The notes below the pieces were generated by a model. The model was not told where the DNA came from, made no database searches, and saw only the letters and a program-made list of their open reading frames with translations. DNA of 52,686 bases from Acidobacteria bacterium UBA2161 (GTDB taxonomy: Bacteria > Acidobacteriota > Vicinamibacteria > Vicinamibacterales > UBA823): positions 18,509-71,194 of the forward strand of contig DCWN01000032.1 in assembly GCA_002328835.1 (NCBI GenBank). The letters are read 5' to 3'. Shown piece after piece: positions 16,301-25,062 of this stretch (the first letter of the stretch is position 1; each line of letters opens with the position of its first letter). The translations under genes and the position numbers were made by a program.

Positions 16301-17257
16301 ATGAAGTTGATCGTCCAGATTCCGTGCTTGAACGAGGCGGAGACGCTTCCGGCGACGCTTCGCGATCTGCCGAGCCAGATCCCCGGCATCGACGTGATCG
16401 AGACGCTCGTGATCGACGACGGCTCGACCGACGACACCGCGCGCGTGGCCCGCGAGGCCGGCGTCGACCACGTCGTGAGCTTCCCACGAAACCGGGGGCT
16501 GGCGGCGGCCTTCACGGCGGGCATCGATGCCTGCCTGAAGCGCGGCGCGGACTACATCGTCAACACCGACGCCGACAACCAGTACGCCGGCGCCGACGTC
16601 ACAAAGCTGATCGCGCCGCTGCTGTCGGGCGACGCCGAGATCACCATCGGTGATCGCAATAACAGCTCGCTCCAGCACCTGCCCGCGGCCCGACGCGCGC
16701 TCCAGCATCTCGGCAGCTGGGTGGTCCGCCAGGTCTCGAACACGACCGTCCCCGACACGACGAGCGGATTTCGCGCCTACACACGGGAGGCCGCGCTCCG
16801 GATGACGATCGTGTCGGAGTTCTCCTACACCCTCGAATCGCTCATCCAGTCGGGCAAGCGCCGGATGGCGATCGCGCATGTGCCGATCGGCACCAACCCC
16901 AAGACGCGCGAGTCGCGGCTGTTCGTCAGCGTGGCGTCGTACATCAAGAAATCGGCCGCCACGATCATCCGCGTCTACGCGATGTACGAGCCACTGAAGA
17001 TCTTCAGCTACATCGGCGGCGGCGTCTTCGGGATTGGGCTCTTGATCTCCATGCGCTTCGTCTACCTCTACCTGGGCGGCGTCGGCCAGGGGAACATCCA
17101 GTCGCTGATCTTGTCGGCCGTTCTGATGATCGTCGGCTTCCAGGTCATCCTCATCGGACTCGTCGCCGATGTGATTTCCGGCAACCGGAAACTGATCGAG
17201 GACCTGCTCTACCGGATTCGGGTGATGGAACTCGACGCCGACCGGAAGGACAGTTAG
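16301..17257 (+). CDS. Glycosyltransferase family 2 with C-terminal membrane helices
   Basis: A 318-residue GT2 protein. The GT-A domain (about 1-215) has IPCLNEAETLPATLRDL, VIDDGSTDDTARVAREAG, FPRNRGLAAAFTAGID and the metal-binding NTDADNQY; PDTTSGFRAYTREAAL follows, typical of the dolichol-phosphate-mannose-synthase-like subgroup. Two membrane helices (about 228-250 and 262-285) anchor it. Such enzymes usually transfer a sugar to polyprenyl phosphate, supplying GT-C transferases, of which the locus has five. It starts eight bases after the previous gene and abuts the next GT2 gene with no gap. Confidence 0.9.
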   Translation: MKLIVQIPCLNEAETLPATLRDLPSQIPGIDVIETLVIDDGSTDDTARVAREAGVDHVVSFPRNRGLAAAFTAGIDACLKRGADYIVNTDADNQYAGADVTKLIAPLLSGDAEITIGDRNNSSLQHLPAARRALQHLGSWVVRQVSNTTVPDTTSGFRAYTREAALRMTIVSEFSYTLESLIQSGKRRMAIAHVPIGTNPKTRESRLFVSVASYIKKSAATIIRVYAMYEPLKIFSYIGGGVFGIGLLISMRFVYLYLGGVGQGNIQSLILSAVLMIVGFQVILIGLVADVISGNRKLIEDLLYRIRVMELDADRKDS

Positions 17258-18118
17258 ATGGCCGAGTCAACCGCCACGTCGGTCATCATCCCCGCGTTCA
17301 ACGAGGCGCCGGTGATCGGAGAGGTCGTCACCGCGCTGAAGACCGCCGCGTCGTGGCACGAGATCATCGTGGTCGACGACGGCTCGACCGACGGCACCAG
17401 CGCGCGCGCCCGCGAGGCCGGCGCCACGGTCGTGACGCATCCGTACAACAAGGGCAACGGCGCCGCCGTCAAGACCGGGCTCCGGCGGGCGTCGGGCAAC
17501 TTCATCCTGATCAGCGACGGCGATGGCCAGCACGCGGCCCTCGACGGCGCCCGGCTCGTGGAGATGCTCGGCGACTACGACCTGGTGGTCGGGGCCCGGT
17601 CGGGCGCCAGTCAGGCGACGACCGGCCGGCGGATCGGGAACCAGATTCTGAACCGGCTGGCCACGTATCTCTCGGGCCGGCCGATTCCCGATCTGACGTC
17701 GGGCCTGCGCGCGGCCCGTCGCGAGCATCTGCTCGAGTTCATCCACCTGCTGCCGAACGGATTTTCCACGCCCACGACGACGACGCTGTCGTTCATCAAG
17801 GCCGGCTACAACGTCGCCTTCGAACCGGCGGAGGCCTCGGCGCGAGAGGGCCAGTCGAAGATCAGGCTGGCGCAGGACGGCGTGAAATTCCTCCTGATCC
17901 TGCTGCGCGTGATCACGCTGTTCAGCCCGCTCCGGATCTTCGTACCGATCGCCGCCATTCCGTTCCTGCTAGGCACCGGCTACATGACATGGACCCTGCT
18001 CTGGTATGTCCGGGTCACGAACTCGTCGGTCCTGCTGATCGTCCTCGGCGTCATCGTGTTCCTGATCGGCCTCGTCTCGGAACAGATCGCCGCGCTCAGG
18101 TTCGAACGGAGACGGTAG
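17258..18118 (+). CDS. Glycosyltransferase family 2, polyprenyl-phosphate sugar synthase-like
   Basis: A 286-residue GT2 protein, related to the gene just upstream. SVIIPAFNEAPVIGEVV, VVDDGSTDGTSARAREAGATVV, HPYNKGNGAAVKTGL, ISDGDGQHAA (the metal-binding acidic motif) and IPDLTSGLRAARREHL are visible, with two C-terminal helices (about 220-242 and 250-275). Probably makes a polyprenyl-phosphate sugar donor at the inner membrane. The ATG follows the preceding stop codon immediately. The side-by-side related genes look like an old duplication with divergence. Confidence 0.9.
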   Translation: MAESTATSVIIPAFNEAPVIGEVVTALKTAASWHEIIVVDDGSTDGTSARAREAGATVVTHPYNKGNGAAVKTGLRRASGNFILISDGDGQHAALDGARLVEMLGDYDLVVGARSGASQATTGRRIGNQILNRLATYLSGRPIPDLTSGLRAARREHLLEFIHLLPNGFSTPTTTTLSFIKAGYNVAFEPAEASAREGQSKIRLAQDGVKFLLILLRVITLFSPLRIFVPIAAIPFLLGTGYMTWTLLWYVRVTNSSVLLIVLGVIVFLIGLVSEQIAALRFERRR

Positions 18119-18167
18119 CCGGACGACCGCCGCCTGAGGCCAGCTCCGTCACCCCGGTAATCGAGTC

Positions 18168-19400
18168 ATGTCCCACACCGTCGTGATGGTGACGACGTCC
18201 TATCCGCGCTTCGCGGGAGATACGGTCGCCACGTTCCTCGAGCCGATCGCCCAGGGCGTCGCGGCCCGCGGCCACTCGGTCCACGTGGTCGCCCCGTGGC
18301 ATCCGCGCATCGATCGCGCGGCTGTCGACGGCCGCGTTCAGTTCCACTACTTCCGGTACGCGCCCGCGCGCTTCTCCGTCTTCGGGTACGCCGAGGGGCT
18401 GCGCGCCGACGTCGAGCTGAGGGCCGCGGCCTACCTCGCCGCCCCGTTCGCCGCGGTCGCCGGCTCGTTGCTCGCACGGCGCGTCGCCCGCCGTCACGGC
18501 GCCTCAGTTATGCACGGCCACTGGGTGGTTCCCGGGGGTGTCATCGCCGCGGCGGCGTCGGGAGGACTGCCGCTCGCGATCAGCCTCCATGGCTCCGACA
18601 TGTACGTCGCCGAGCGGCATCGCCTCATCGGCCAGGCCGCCCGATGGGCGTTCGGACGGGCGGGCTGGGTGACGGCGTGCAGCGACGACCTGCGCCAGCG
18701 GGCGATCGGCCTCGGCGCCCCACCGGATCGGAGCGAGGTCCTCCCCTACGGCGTGGACGCCGAACGGTTCAGCCCGGATGCCGACGCGGGCGGCCGACTG
18801 CGGGCGCTACTCGGGATCGCCGCGGATGCGCCGCTCGTCTTCACCGCCGGGCGGCTCGTCCGGAAGAAGGGTTTCGAGTTCCTCGTCGACGCCGCCGCCC
18901 GGCTGGCGGCGGACTGGCCGGCGCTGCGCCTGGTCATCGCGGGCGCCGGAGATTTGGACGCCGAACTGCGGCAGCGAGCCGACACCCTGGGCGTGAGCGA
19001 ACGCGTAACGTTTGCGGGCGACGTCGCACAGGACGCGATACCCGACTATCTCAGCGCCGCCGACCTAGTCGTCGTGCCGTCGGTGAAGGACGCCGCCGGC
19101 AACGTCGATGGCCTCCCGAACTTCCTTCTCGAAGCGCTGGTGTCGGGCACGCCGGTCGTGACGACCGACGTCGGCGGCATCGGTGCCGTCGCCAAGGATG
19201 GTCGCACGGCGTCAGTCGTACCACCCGCTGACGGGGCGGCGATCGCCGGCGCCGTTGGCGCCCTTCTCCAGAATCCCGACCTTGGGAGTCGACTGGGCGC
19301 TACGGCGCGCGCCCAGCTCTCGAGTGAGAGTAGTTGGGAGAAGGTGGCCGAGCGCTTCGAGGCAATCTACGATCAGCTGGCTAGCGGATCGGGCTGCTGA
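18168..19400 (+). CDS. Glycosyltransferase family 4 (GT-B)
   Basis: A 410-residue GT-B transferase. N-terminal TTSYPRFAGDTVATFLEPIAQGVAARGHSVHVV is the usual acceptor-domain start; HGHWVVPGG and SLHGSDMY follow. The donor domain has LVFTAGRLVRKKGFEFLVDAA, LVIAGAGDLDAELRQRA and GLPNFLLEALVSGTPVVTTDVGG with the conserved Glu. Last gene of the plus-strand run from 15249. Its final 28 bases overlap the end of the convergent methyltransferase gene at 19373. Confidence 0.9.
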   Translation: MSHTVVMVTTSYPRFAGDTVATFLEPIAQGVAARGHSVHVVAPWHPRIDRAAVDGRVQFHYFRYAPARFSVFGYAEGLRADVELRAAAYLAAPFAAVAGSLLARRVARRHGASVMHGHWVVPGGVIAAAASGGLPLAISLHGSDMYVAERHRLIGQAARWAFGRAGWVTACSDDLRQRAIGLGAPPDRSEVLPYGVDAERFSPDADAGGRLRALLGIAADAPLVFTAGRLVRKKGFEFLVDAAARLAADWPALRLVIAGAGDLDAELRQRADTLGVSERVTFAGDVAQDAIPDYLSAADLVVVPSVKDAAGNVDGLPNFLLEALVSGTPVVTTDVGGIGAVAKDGRTASVVPPADGAAIAGAVGALLQNPDLGSRLGATARAQLSSESSWEKVAERFEAIYDQLASGSGC

Positions 19401-20311
19401 CCACCGACGTCCGGGACCTTCGTCATCCCTGGCGCCGAAGATGGTCGCTTTCGAGCCAGGACCGTCATGATGTCCCCCAGGTTGACGAACGGCGCCAGCC
19501 GCCCGAGGTGCGCGGCGGCCGAGAGTCGTAGTGCGACCGGCCCCGCCCTGGGAGTGATGAGTGTGGCCGCCTTCCAGAAGGCAAAGTCGAGCGGCACACA
19601 CTTTCCCGGCCTCGACACCGACACGGTGTCGAAGCCCGCCCGATCGAGGAGTCTCGCGATCGTCGATGGGGAAAAGAAGTATAGGTGGCGAGGCGGAATC
19701 ATCAGATGCCAGAACCGCCCCATCAGACGCGCCGCGAGGCTCTCGATGTCGCCGGTGCTCAGGGCGAGGACGCCGCCATCTCGTAGCAACGTTGACGCGC
19801 GCTGCAACACCGCCTGCGGGTCGATCACGTGCTCGACGACGTCCCACATCGTCACGACGTCGAACGGGTCTGCGCTTAGACTCACGTCGAGGGCATCCCC
19901 GTTCGTTACGTCGAGCAGCCCGCGCGCTCGCGCCCGGTCGGCCGCATAGCTCGACATCTCGATACCGCTGATCTGCGCGACATGTGGCCGCGCGGCCATC
20001 ATGAAATCGCCAGTGGCGCACCCGACGTCGAGCCAGCGCCCGGCTGTGACGCCTCGCTGCTCGAGCAGCCACCGAGCGCGCCGCTCAGCGTTGAGCATGC
20101 CGGGACTGCGCGACTGCCCGGCAAACTTCTCGCCCACCTGGAAGAACGATTCCGAATAGATCCGTTCGAGTTCTTCGTGGGTCGGATGGGGGTCGGTGAA
20201 GACGAGGCCACACGAACGGCATCGCAAGATGGTGTAGGCGCCCTTGCGGTAGAGGGCCTCCACGGCGGCTGACAGTCCGCAGGCGTGGCACGAACGCCGT
20301 TGGTCGCTCAT
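19373..20311 (-). CDS. SAM-dependent methyltransferase with N-terminal zinc ribbon
   Basis: A 312-residue class I methyltransferase. It opens with a zinc-ribbon-like CHAC...CRSCGLVFTDPHP (first 35 residues), followed by the SAM-binding WLDVGCATGDFMMAARPH, the acidic strand-2 IEMSS, and FDVVTMWDVVEHVIDP. A RHLYFFSPSTIARLLDRAGF block precedes the C-terminus. Such proteins are common in glycan loci and modify sugars or lipid-linked intermediates; substrate unknown. The ATG at 20311 puts the zinc ribbon at the N-terminus; the frame is open further upstream without support. A weak -10 (TAGAAT, 20369-20364) could serve it. Confidence 0.88.
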   Translation of the reverse strand: MSDQRRSCHACGLSAAVEALYRKGAYTILRCRSCGLVFTDPHPTHEELERIYSESFFQVGEKFAGQSRSPGMLNAERRARWLLEQRGVTAGRWLDVGCATGDFMMAARPHVAQISGIEMSSYAADRARARGLLDVTNGDALDVSLSADPFDVVTMWDVVEHVIDPQAVLQRASTLLRDGGVLALSTGDIESLAARLMGRFWHLMIPPRHLYFFSPSTIARLLDRAGFDTVSVSRPGKCVPLDFAFWKAATLITPRAGPVALRLSAAAHLGRLAPFVNLGDIMTVLARKRPSSAPGMTKVPDVGGQQPDPLAS

Positions 20312-20435
20312 CGGATGCTCATGCGTTTGGCTCTGACCGGACGCTGCACTCGGTCGGTGCGACATTCTACTCGGCCGTGGGTTTGCGGTACACTTCCTCG
20401 CCAAGGCGTCGACATCGCCGTCCGACAGATACCTC

Positions 20436-22937
20436 ATGCTCTCTCAGTTGGTCGCGCTTGGCGTCATCGCCTACCTGCCAGGCGCCGTCATCTTTCGTGC
20501 GCCGTTTGCGGAACGCGAGCGCCGCGCTGCGTTGGGCGCTGAAGAACGCGCATTCTGGGGCATCTTCATCAGCCTGGCGCTGTCGTCGACGGTTGCCTTG
20601 GGCCTGGCCGCCGCGGAGCAGTACACCTTCGAACGGTTGCTGGCCGTGAACCTGGCCGTGAGCGTCCTCGTGACGCTCCTGGCGCGTGGACGGCTGCGGC
20701 TCGGGGCTGAAGCACCACGGCCCAAGCTCACCGGGCTGGCACCGCTGGTCCTGATCGCGCTTGGGTGCTGGCTGTACTTCCCGACGTCGGAGTACATCAT
20801 CGGCGGCAAGGATCCCGGCGTGTACGTGAATGAGGGGATCCAGATCGCTCAGCGCGGCGCGCTCGTGACACACGACGCGCAGGTCGAATCGCTGCCCCCC
20901 AACTCGCGGGATCTTTTCATCTCCCGTCGAGACAACGAAGCCTACTACGGCATCCGGTTCATGGGGTACTTCGTGACCGACCCTTCGGCGGGCACCGTGG
21001 TCGCGCAGTTCCCCCATCTGTACCCGGTCTGGATCGCCATCGGCTACGGCGTCGACGGCCTGACCGGCGCCCGGCGCGTGGTCGGTGTTTGGAGCCTCCT
21101 CGGCGTTCTGGCGCTGTACTTCCTCGGCCGGCGGGCGGTCGGCGCGCTGCCAGCCTTCGCCGGATCGTTGCTGCTCACGGTGCACGTCGCGCAGGTCTGG
21201 TTCAGTCGATACCCTAACTCCGAACTGGTCCTGCAGGCCATGTTGCTCGCGGCGTTGCTGGCGTTCGCCAGATCGCATGTCGACGAAGATCACTTCTTCG
21301 GCCCGGTCGCCGCAACACTGCTGGGCCTCGCGCTCTTCGTCAGACTTCCCGCGGTCCTGGCCTGGGCCGCCGTCGGCGGCGCGTTCCTCTCGGGCGTCTA
21401 CGTAGGACGCAGGCCTCTGATCGGCTTCGTCGCTCCTGCCGTGATCTGGATCGGCTTCGCCACCTGGTACTTCGTCACGATTCTCGCGCCGTATGCCGAA
21501 CAGCCGATCGGATTCGTGAGGAATCTTCGGACGATCCACCTCGTCGCTCTCGGCGCCAGCGGTGCCGCCATCGTGGCGCTCCTCACGGCGGCGCGGTCGG
21601 CGCCGGTCCGCGTTCAAGTCCGGCGCCTGCTTCCCGTGGCCATCGCCACCGTCGTCGTCCTGGCCGCGGCCTACGCGTACTTCCTGCGGGCGCCGGGCGG
21701 CCGTCTCGCCGTCCACGACGCGTTCGCGCTCAGGACCTATGCGGCGTTCTACCTGTCGCCCTACGGCCTCGTGGCGGCGCTGATCGGTTTCGTCCTGCTC
21801 GTCCGTCGCTCGTTCTGGCAGAATCCCGCGCTGATCCTGACGGTCTCGGCGTTCGCGTTGTTCTTCTTCTACAAGATCCGGGTCGTGCCGGAGCACTTCT
21901 GGATGGCGCGGCGCTTTCTTCCCGTCATCCTGCCTGCGTCGACGATGCTCATCGCGACCGCGGCGTTCTGGGGGCTCGAGACGAACTGGCCGCGCGCACC
22001 GAGGGCAAGGCTGAGGCTCGCGGCCCGCGCGTTCATCGGCGTCGCGTTTATCGGACTGCTCGGTCAACAGTACGTCGCCGCCTCGCACCCGGTGCTGAGT
22101 CACGTCGAATACGCCGGTGTCATTCCGAAGCTCGAGGAACTCGCTGAACAGTTCGACGATGAGGATCTCGTCATCGTGGAATCGCGGGCCGCGTCGGATC
22201 TCCACGTCCTGGCCCTGCCGCTGGCGTACATCTATGCGCGCAACGTTTTCGTCCTGAGCGAATCCCGACCCGATAAGCTTGCCTTCCTTGAGTACCTGAC
22301 CTGGGCGCGCACCCAATACCGGGAGATCTACTTCCTGGGCGGCGGAGGTACCGACCTGCTGTCGCCGTCGCTGGCTGTCACGCCGGTTGGGTCCGATCGT
22401 TTCCAGGTCCCCGAATACGCCTCGACGTTGAACGCGTACCCGGGCGCCGTCGGCCGCAAGGAGTTCGATTTCGGCATCTATCGCTTCGGCGGCGATCTCG
22501 AGACGACCGGTTCGTTCACGCTCGATCTCGGCAGGATGGACGACCTGCACGTCGTCGATTTTCACGCCAAGGAACGGTCGGACTCCGACGTCACGTTCCG
22601 CTGGTCGCGAGACGAATCGCGTATCGTGATTCTGAACACGTCCCCCGACGTTCGGACGCTGACGATCTGGATGGATGATGCCGGCCGTCCGGCGAACGTC
22701 ATCCCCGCGCGCGCGGCCGTGTACCTAGACGAAGTCTTGCTCGGCGACGTGAACGTGACGACCGGATTCCAGCCCTACGTGTTCACGATCCCGCCCGACC
22801 TCGCCGCCTCCCTGGCCGAACGACAGGGCACGGCCGACCTGACGCTGCTGAGCACGACCTGGACTCCGAGCGAGGTGCTTGGAGGTTCCGACAGCCGCGA
22901 GCTCGGCGTGCGGGTCGATCGCGTGGAGATACAATAG
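20436..22937 (+). CDS. Large GT-C-type membrane glycosyltransferase with C-terminal soluble domain
   Basis: An 833-residue protein. Residues 1-560 contain about 12-14 membrane helices; an early extracytoplasmic loop has GGKDPGVYVNEGIQIAQRGAL, with acidic residues in the position used by GT39/PMT-like GT-C enzymes that take polyprenyl-phosphate sugars. About 270 further residues follow: an alpha/beta part (LEELAEQFDDEDLVIVESRA) and a beta-rich part (VTFRWSRDESRIVILNTSP ... ELGVRVDRVEIQ) that could be a carbohydrate-binding sandwich in the periplasm. ATG at 20436; a possible -10 TACACT lies at 20389-20394. Start of the plus-strand set 20436-25062. Confidence 0.82.
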   Translation: MLSQLVALGVIAYLPGAVIFRAPFAERERRAALGAEERAFWGIFISLALSSTVALGLAAAEQYTFERLLAVNLAVSVLVTLLARGRLRLGAEAPRPKLTGLAPLVLIALGCWLYFPTSEYIIGGKDPGVYVNEGIQIAQRGALVTHDAQVESLPPNSRDLFISRRDNEAYYGIRFMGYFVTDPSAGTVVAQFPHLYPVWIAIGYGVDGLTGARRVVGVWSLLGVLALYFLGRRAVGALPAFAGSLLLTVHVAQVWFSRYPNSELVLQAMLLAALLAFARSHVDEDHFFGPVAATLLGLALFVRLPAVLAWAAVGGAFLSGVYVGRRPLIGFVAPAVIWIGFATWYFVTILAPYAEQPIGFVRNLRTIHLVALGASGAAIVALLTAARSAPVRVQVRRLLPVAIATVVVLAAAYAYFLRAPGGRLAVHDAFALRTYAAFYLSPYGLVAALIGFVLLVRRSFWQNPALILTVSAFALFFFYKIRVVPEHFWMARRFLPVILPASTMLIATAAFWGLETNWPRAPRARLRLAARAFIGVAFIGLLGQQYVAASHPVLSHVEYAGVIPKLEELAEQFDDEDLVIVESRAASDLHVLALPLAYIYARNVFVLSESRPDKLAFLEYLTWARTQYREIYFLGGGGTDLLSPSLAVTPVGSDRFQVPEYASTLNAYPGAVGRKEFDFGIYRFGGDLETTGSFTLDLGRMDDLHVVDFHAKERSDSDVTFRWSRDESRIVILNTSPDVRTLTIWMDDAGRPANVIPARAAVYLDEVLLGDVNVTTGFQPYVFTIPPDLAASLAERQGTADLTLLSTTWTPSEVLGGSDSRELGVRVDRVEIQ
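22930..22935 (+). promoter_or_regulatory. -10-like element just before the heptosyltransferase start
   Basis: TACAAT, partly made of the last codons of the preceding gene, ends eight bases before the GTG start at 22944. That spacing would give a leaderless or almost leaderless transcript. No good -35 is seen. Confidence 0.35.
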
Positions 22938-22943
22938 CGCGCG

Positions 22944-24122
22944 GTGTTCGATCACTTGCTGATCCACGACCGCAACGAACGGACCCTGGTCGGCCTCACC
23001 GATCTGCTGCTATCGGCGGGCCGTGCCGTGTCACGTCGGTCGACGCGGGTCGACCAGCCTCCTGCACGCATCCTCGTCCTCCGGCTCGAACGGATCGGTG
23101 ATCTCCTGATGACGCTGCCGGCGCTCGCCGAACTGCGCGCGGCGTTTCCCGCGGCCACGGTCGATCTGGTCGTCGGCAGTTGGAACGAGCCGCTGGCGGG
23201 TCTACTGAACATCGTCGACAGTGTGCAGACGCTCGACGCGCCGTGGCTCGCCAGGGGACACCCGAACGGTGGCTACCTCGAACTGGTCCGGAGAGCCCGA
23301 TCTTGGCGCGCCGATCGCTACGATTTGGCGCTGAACTTCGAGGGTGACATTCGATCCAACCTGCTCGTCGCTCTGTCCGGAGCGCCGCGTCGCGCCGGCT
23401 TCGGAATCAAGGGCGGCGCCGCATTCCTGACGGAGCGGGGCAGCTACGACCGTGGCGCGCACGTAGCCGTGAACGCCGGTCGGCTGGTCGATACTGTTCT
23501 GGCTCGCCCCTCGACGTCGGTCGCACCCGGCGACCAGCCGATCCTCGATCCTTCCGAGTCTGCCAGGCGTGTCGCCGACGAGCTGCTCGAACACGCTCGG
23601 GAGCCCCTCATCGGCGTCCACGCCAGCGGCGGCCGGGCGATCAAGCAGTGGGATCCGGCGCGATTCGCAGACGCCGCCCGCCAGCTTGTGGCAGCCCGCG
23701 GTGGGACGGTCGTGCTGACCGGCAGCAGGGAGGATCGAGCGATCGTGGATGAGGTCAAGAGCCACATCACCGGCGATACGCCCGTGATCGATCTGACCGG
23801 CGCCACCGACCTGATGGCGCTGGCGGCGGTCCTCGAGCGGTTGTCGCTGTTCATCACCGGCGACACCGGACCGATGCACCTCGCGGCAGCCGTCGGCACG
23901 CCGATCGTGGCGATCTTCGGACCGTCCGACCCGGTCAACTACGGCCCGTGGATGACGCCGACGCGGGCCCGCGTCGTCCGCGTCGACATATGGTGCAGCC
24001 CCTGCAACCAGATCCGCCGCCCGCCCACGCGATGCGTCGGACACATGCCCGACTGTCTGGTCGGCGTCAACGTGGAAGCGGTGGTTGCAGCAGCGAATGG
24101 ACTTCTTGACGCCCGTCGGTGA
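22944..24122 (+). CDS. Glycosyltransferase family 9, heptosyltransferase-like
   Basis: A 392-residue GT9 protein. ARILVLRLERIGDLLMTLPALAELRAAFP (about 41-70) is the family start, with VDLVVGSWNEPL after it, and the donor-site block FITGDTGPMHLAAAVGTPIVAIFGPSDPVNYGP near the C-terminus is diagnostic. Likely transfers heptose from ADP-heptose to LPS core or a related acceptor on the inner membrane's cytoplasmic face. The GTG start adds about 40 residues before the first strand, longer than usual, so a later start is possible. The C-terminus has C..C...C spacing (WCSPCNQIRRPPTRCVGHMPDC) seen in several GT9 proteins. Confidence 0.9.
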   Translation: MFDHLLIHDRNERTLVGLTDLLLSAGRAVSRRSTRVDQPPARILVLRLERIGDLLMTLPALAELRAAFPAATVDLVVGSWNEPLAGLLNIVDSVQTLDAPWLARGHPNGGYLELVRRARSWRADRYDLALNFEGDIRSNLLVALSGAPRRAGFGIKGGAAFLTERGSYDRGAHVAVNAGRLVDTVLARPSTSVAPGDQPILDPSESARRVADELLEHAREPLIGVHASGGRAIKQWDPARFADAARQLVAARGGTVVLTGSREDRAIVDEVKSHITGDTPVIDLTGATDLMALAAVLERLSLFITGDTGPMHLAAAVGTPIVAIFGPSDPVNYGPWMTPTRARVVRVDIWCSPCNQIRRPPTRCVGHMPDCLVGVNVEAVVAAANGLLDARR

Positions 24123-24126
24123 TCCG

Positions 24127-25062
24127 ATGCCCGTGTCGGATGTCGAGATGGTGCAGCACCGCCAGCAATCGCTTGCAGGCACGCTCCGCCGCGCCACACG
24201 AAGGTCAGTCAGACGTGTGTTGCGACTTTTCCGGCGCGGACCGCTACGCCGGCGGCTATCGCGGATTCCTTTCTCGCCAGTGGCGGGCCGGTTGTTCGAT
24301 GGCTACGAAGTCGTCACGTGGCGCGGAATTCGGATCGCCCTAAACCCCGGCGAAGCACATGGGCATCACGTCTACTTTCTCGATGACTACGGCAGCACCG
24401 AAATCGATGCCTGCATCGCGCACAGCCGAGCTGGAGATGTCGTCGTGGACGTTGGCGCCAATCTCGGCTTCGTTGCGCTGACCGTGGCACGCGCCTGTCC
24501 CGACGTTCAGGTCGTGGCACTCGAGCCGGATCCAGCGGTCGCGACCTGGTTGCACCACAACCTCACGTTGAACGACGACCTCGCGAACCGCGTGCGCATT
24601 GTCGAAGCGGCAGCAACATCGCATGACGGATCGGTTCCGTTCCAACCCAGTGCGCACGACGGGAATATGGGAGTCGGACGGATTCGCACCGACACGACAT
24701 ACGACGAGTCTGTGTTCGACGTACCAGCTCTCTCCCTCGGCTCGTTCGCCGCGCGTGAAGGACTGACTCTCGATATCGTGAAGATCGACGTTGAAGGGAC
24801 GGAATTGGACGTCTTGGCCGGCCTCTTCAAGGACGGCTGTCGCCCAAGGATCCTTCTCGTCGAAACCCATGGTGGCAAAGCGCGCCAACCTCTGCACACC
24901 TTCAATCGGCAGATCGTCGACAGCCTCGACGGCGAAGGCTATCGACTACTCCGGCTTCAGAGCGGCAACTGGACGTCGCTCGACACGCCCGCTCAGATCG
25001 GCGCAAGGGGTCACCTGCTGGCCATCCGAGAGCTTGCCCGCTCCGCCAGGACGTCCGTGTAG
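24127..25062 (+). CDS. FkbM-family methyltransferase
   Basis: A 311-residue FkbM-type SAM methyltransferase. GDVVVDVGANLGFVALTVA is the SAM loop, VVALEPDPAVATWLHHNLTLN the second strand, and LDIVKIDVEGTELDVLAGL the FkbM signature; a basic N-terminal stretch (RRATRRSVRRVLRLFRRGPLRRRL) precedes the domain. Usually O-methylates sugars or polyketides. The ATG at 24127, four bases after the heptosyltransferase stop, was chosen; an ATG at 24097 would overlap the upstream gene. Its last 52 bases overlap the convergent gene at 25011. Confidence 0.88.
   Translation: MPVSDVEMVQHRQQSLAGTLRRATRRSVRRVLRLFRRGPLRRRLSRIPFSPVAGRLFDGYEVVTWRGIRIALNPGEAHGHHVYFLDDYGSTEIDACIAHSRAGDVVVDVGANLGFVALTVARACPDVQVVALEPDPAVATWLHHNLTLNDDLANRVRIVEAAATSHDGSVPFQPSAHDGNMGVGRIRTDTTYDESVFDVPALSLGSFAAREGLTLDIVKIDVEGTELDVLAGLFKDGCRPRILLVETHGGKARQPLHTFNRQIVDSLDGEGYRLLRLQSGNWTSLDTPAQIGARGHLLAIRELARSARTSV

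Noticed and set aside
20367..22565. A very long open frame on the minus strand opposite the large GT-C gene.
   Set aside because: The translation is Arg/Asp/Glu/Gln-rich with no hydrophobic core or known motif, as expected for the complement of a high-GC membrane-protein gene; the plus-strand protein has clear helices.
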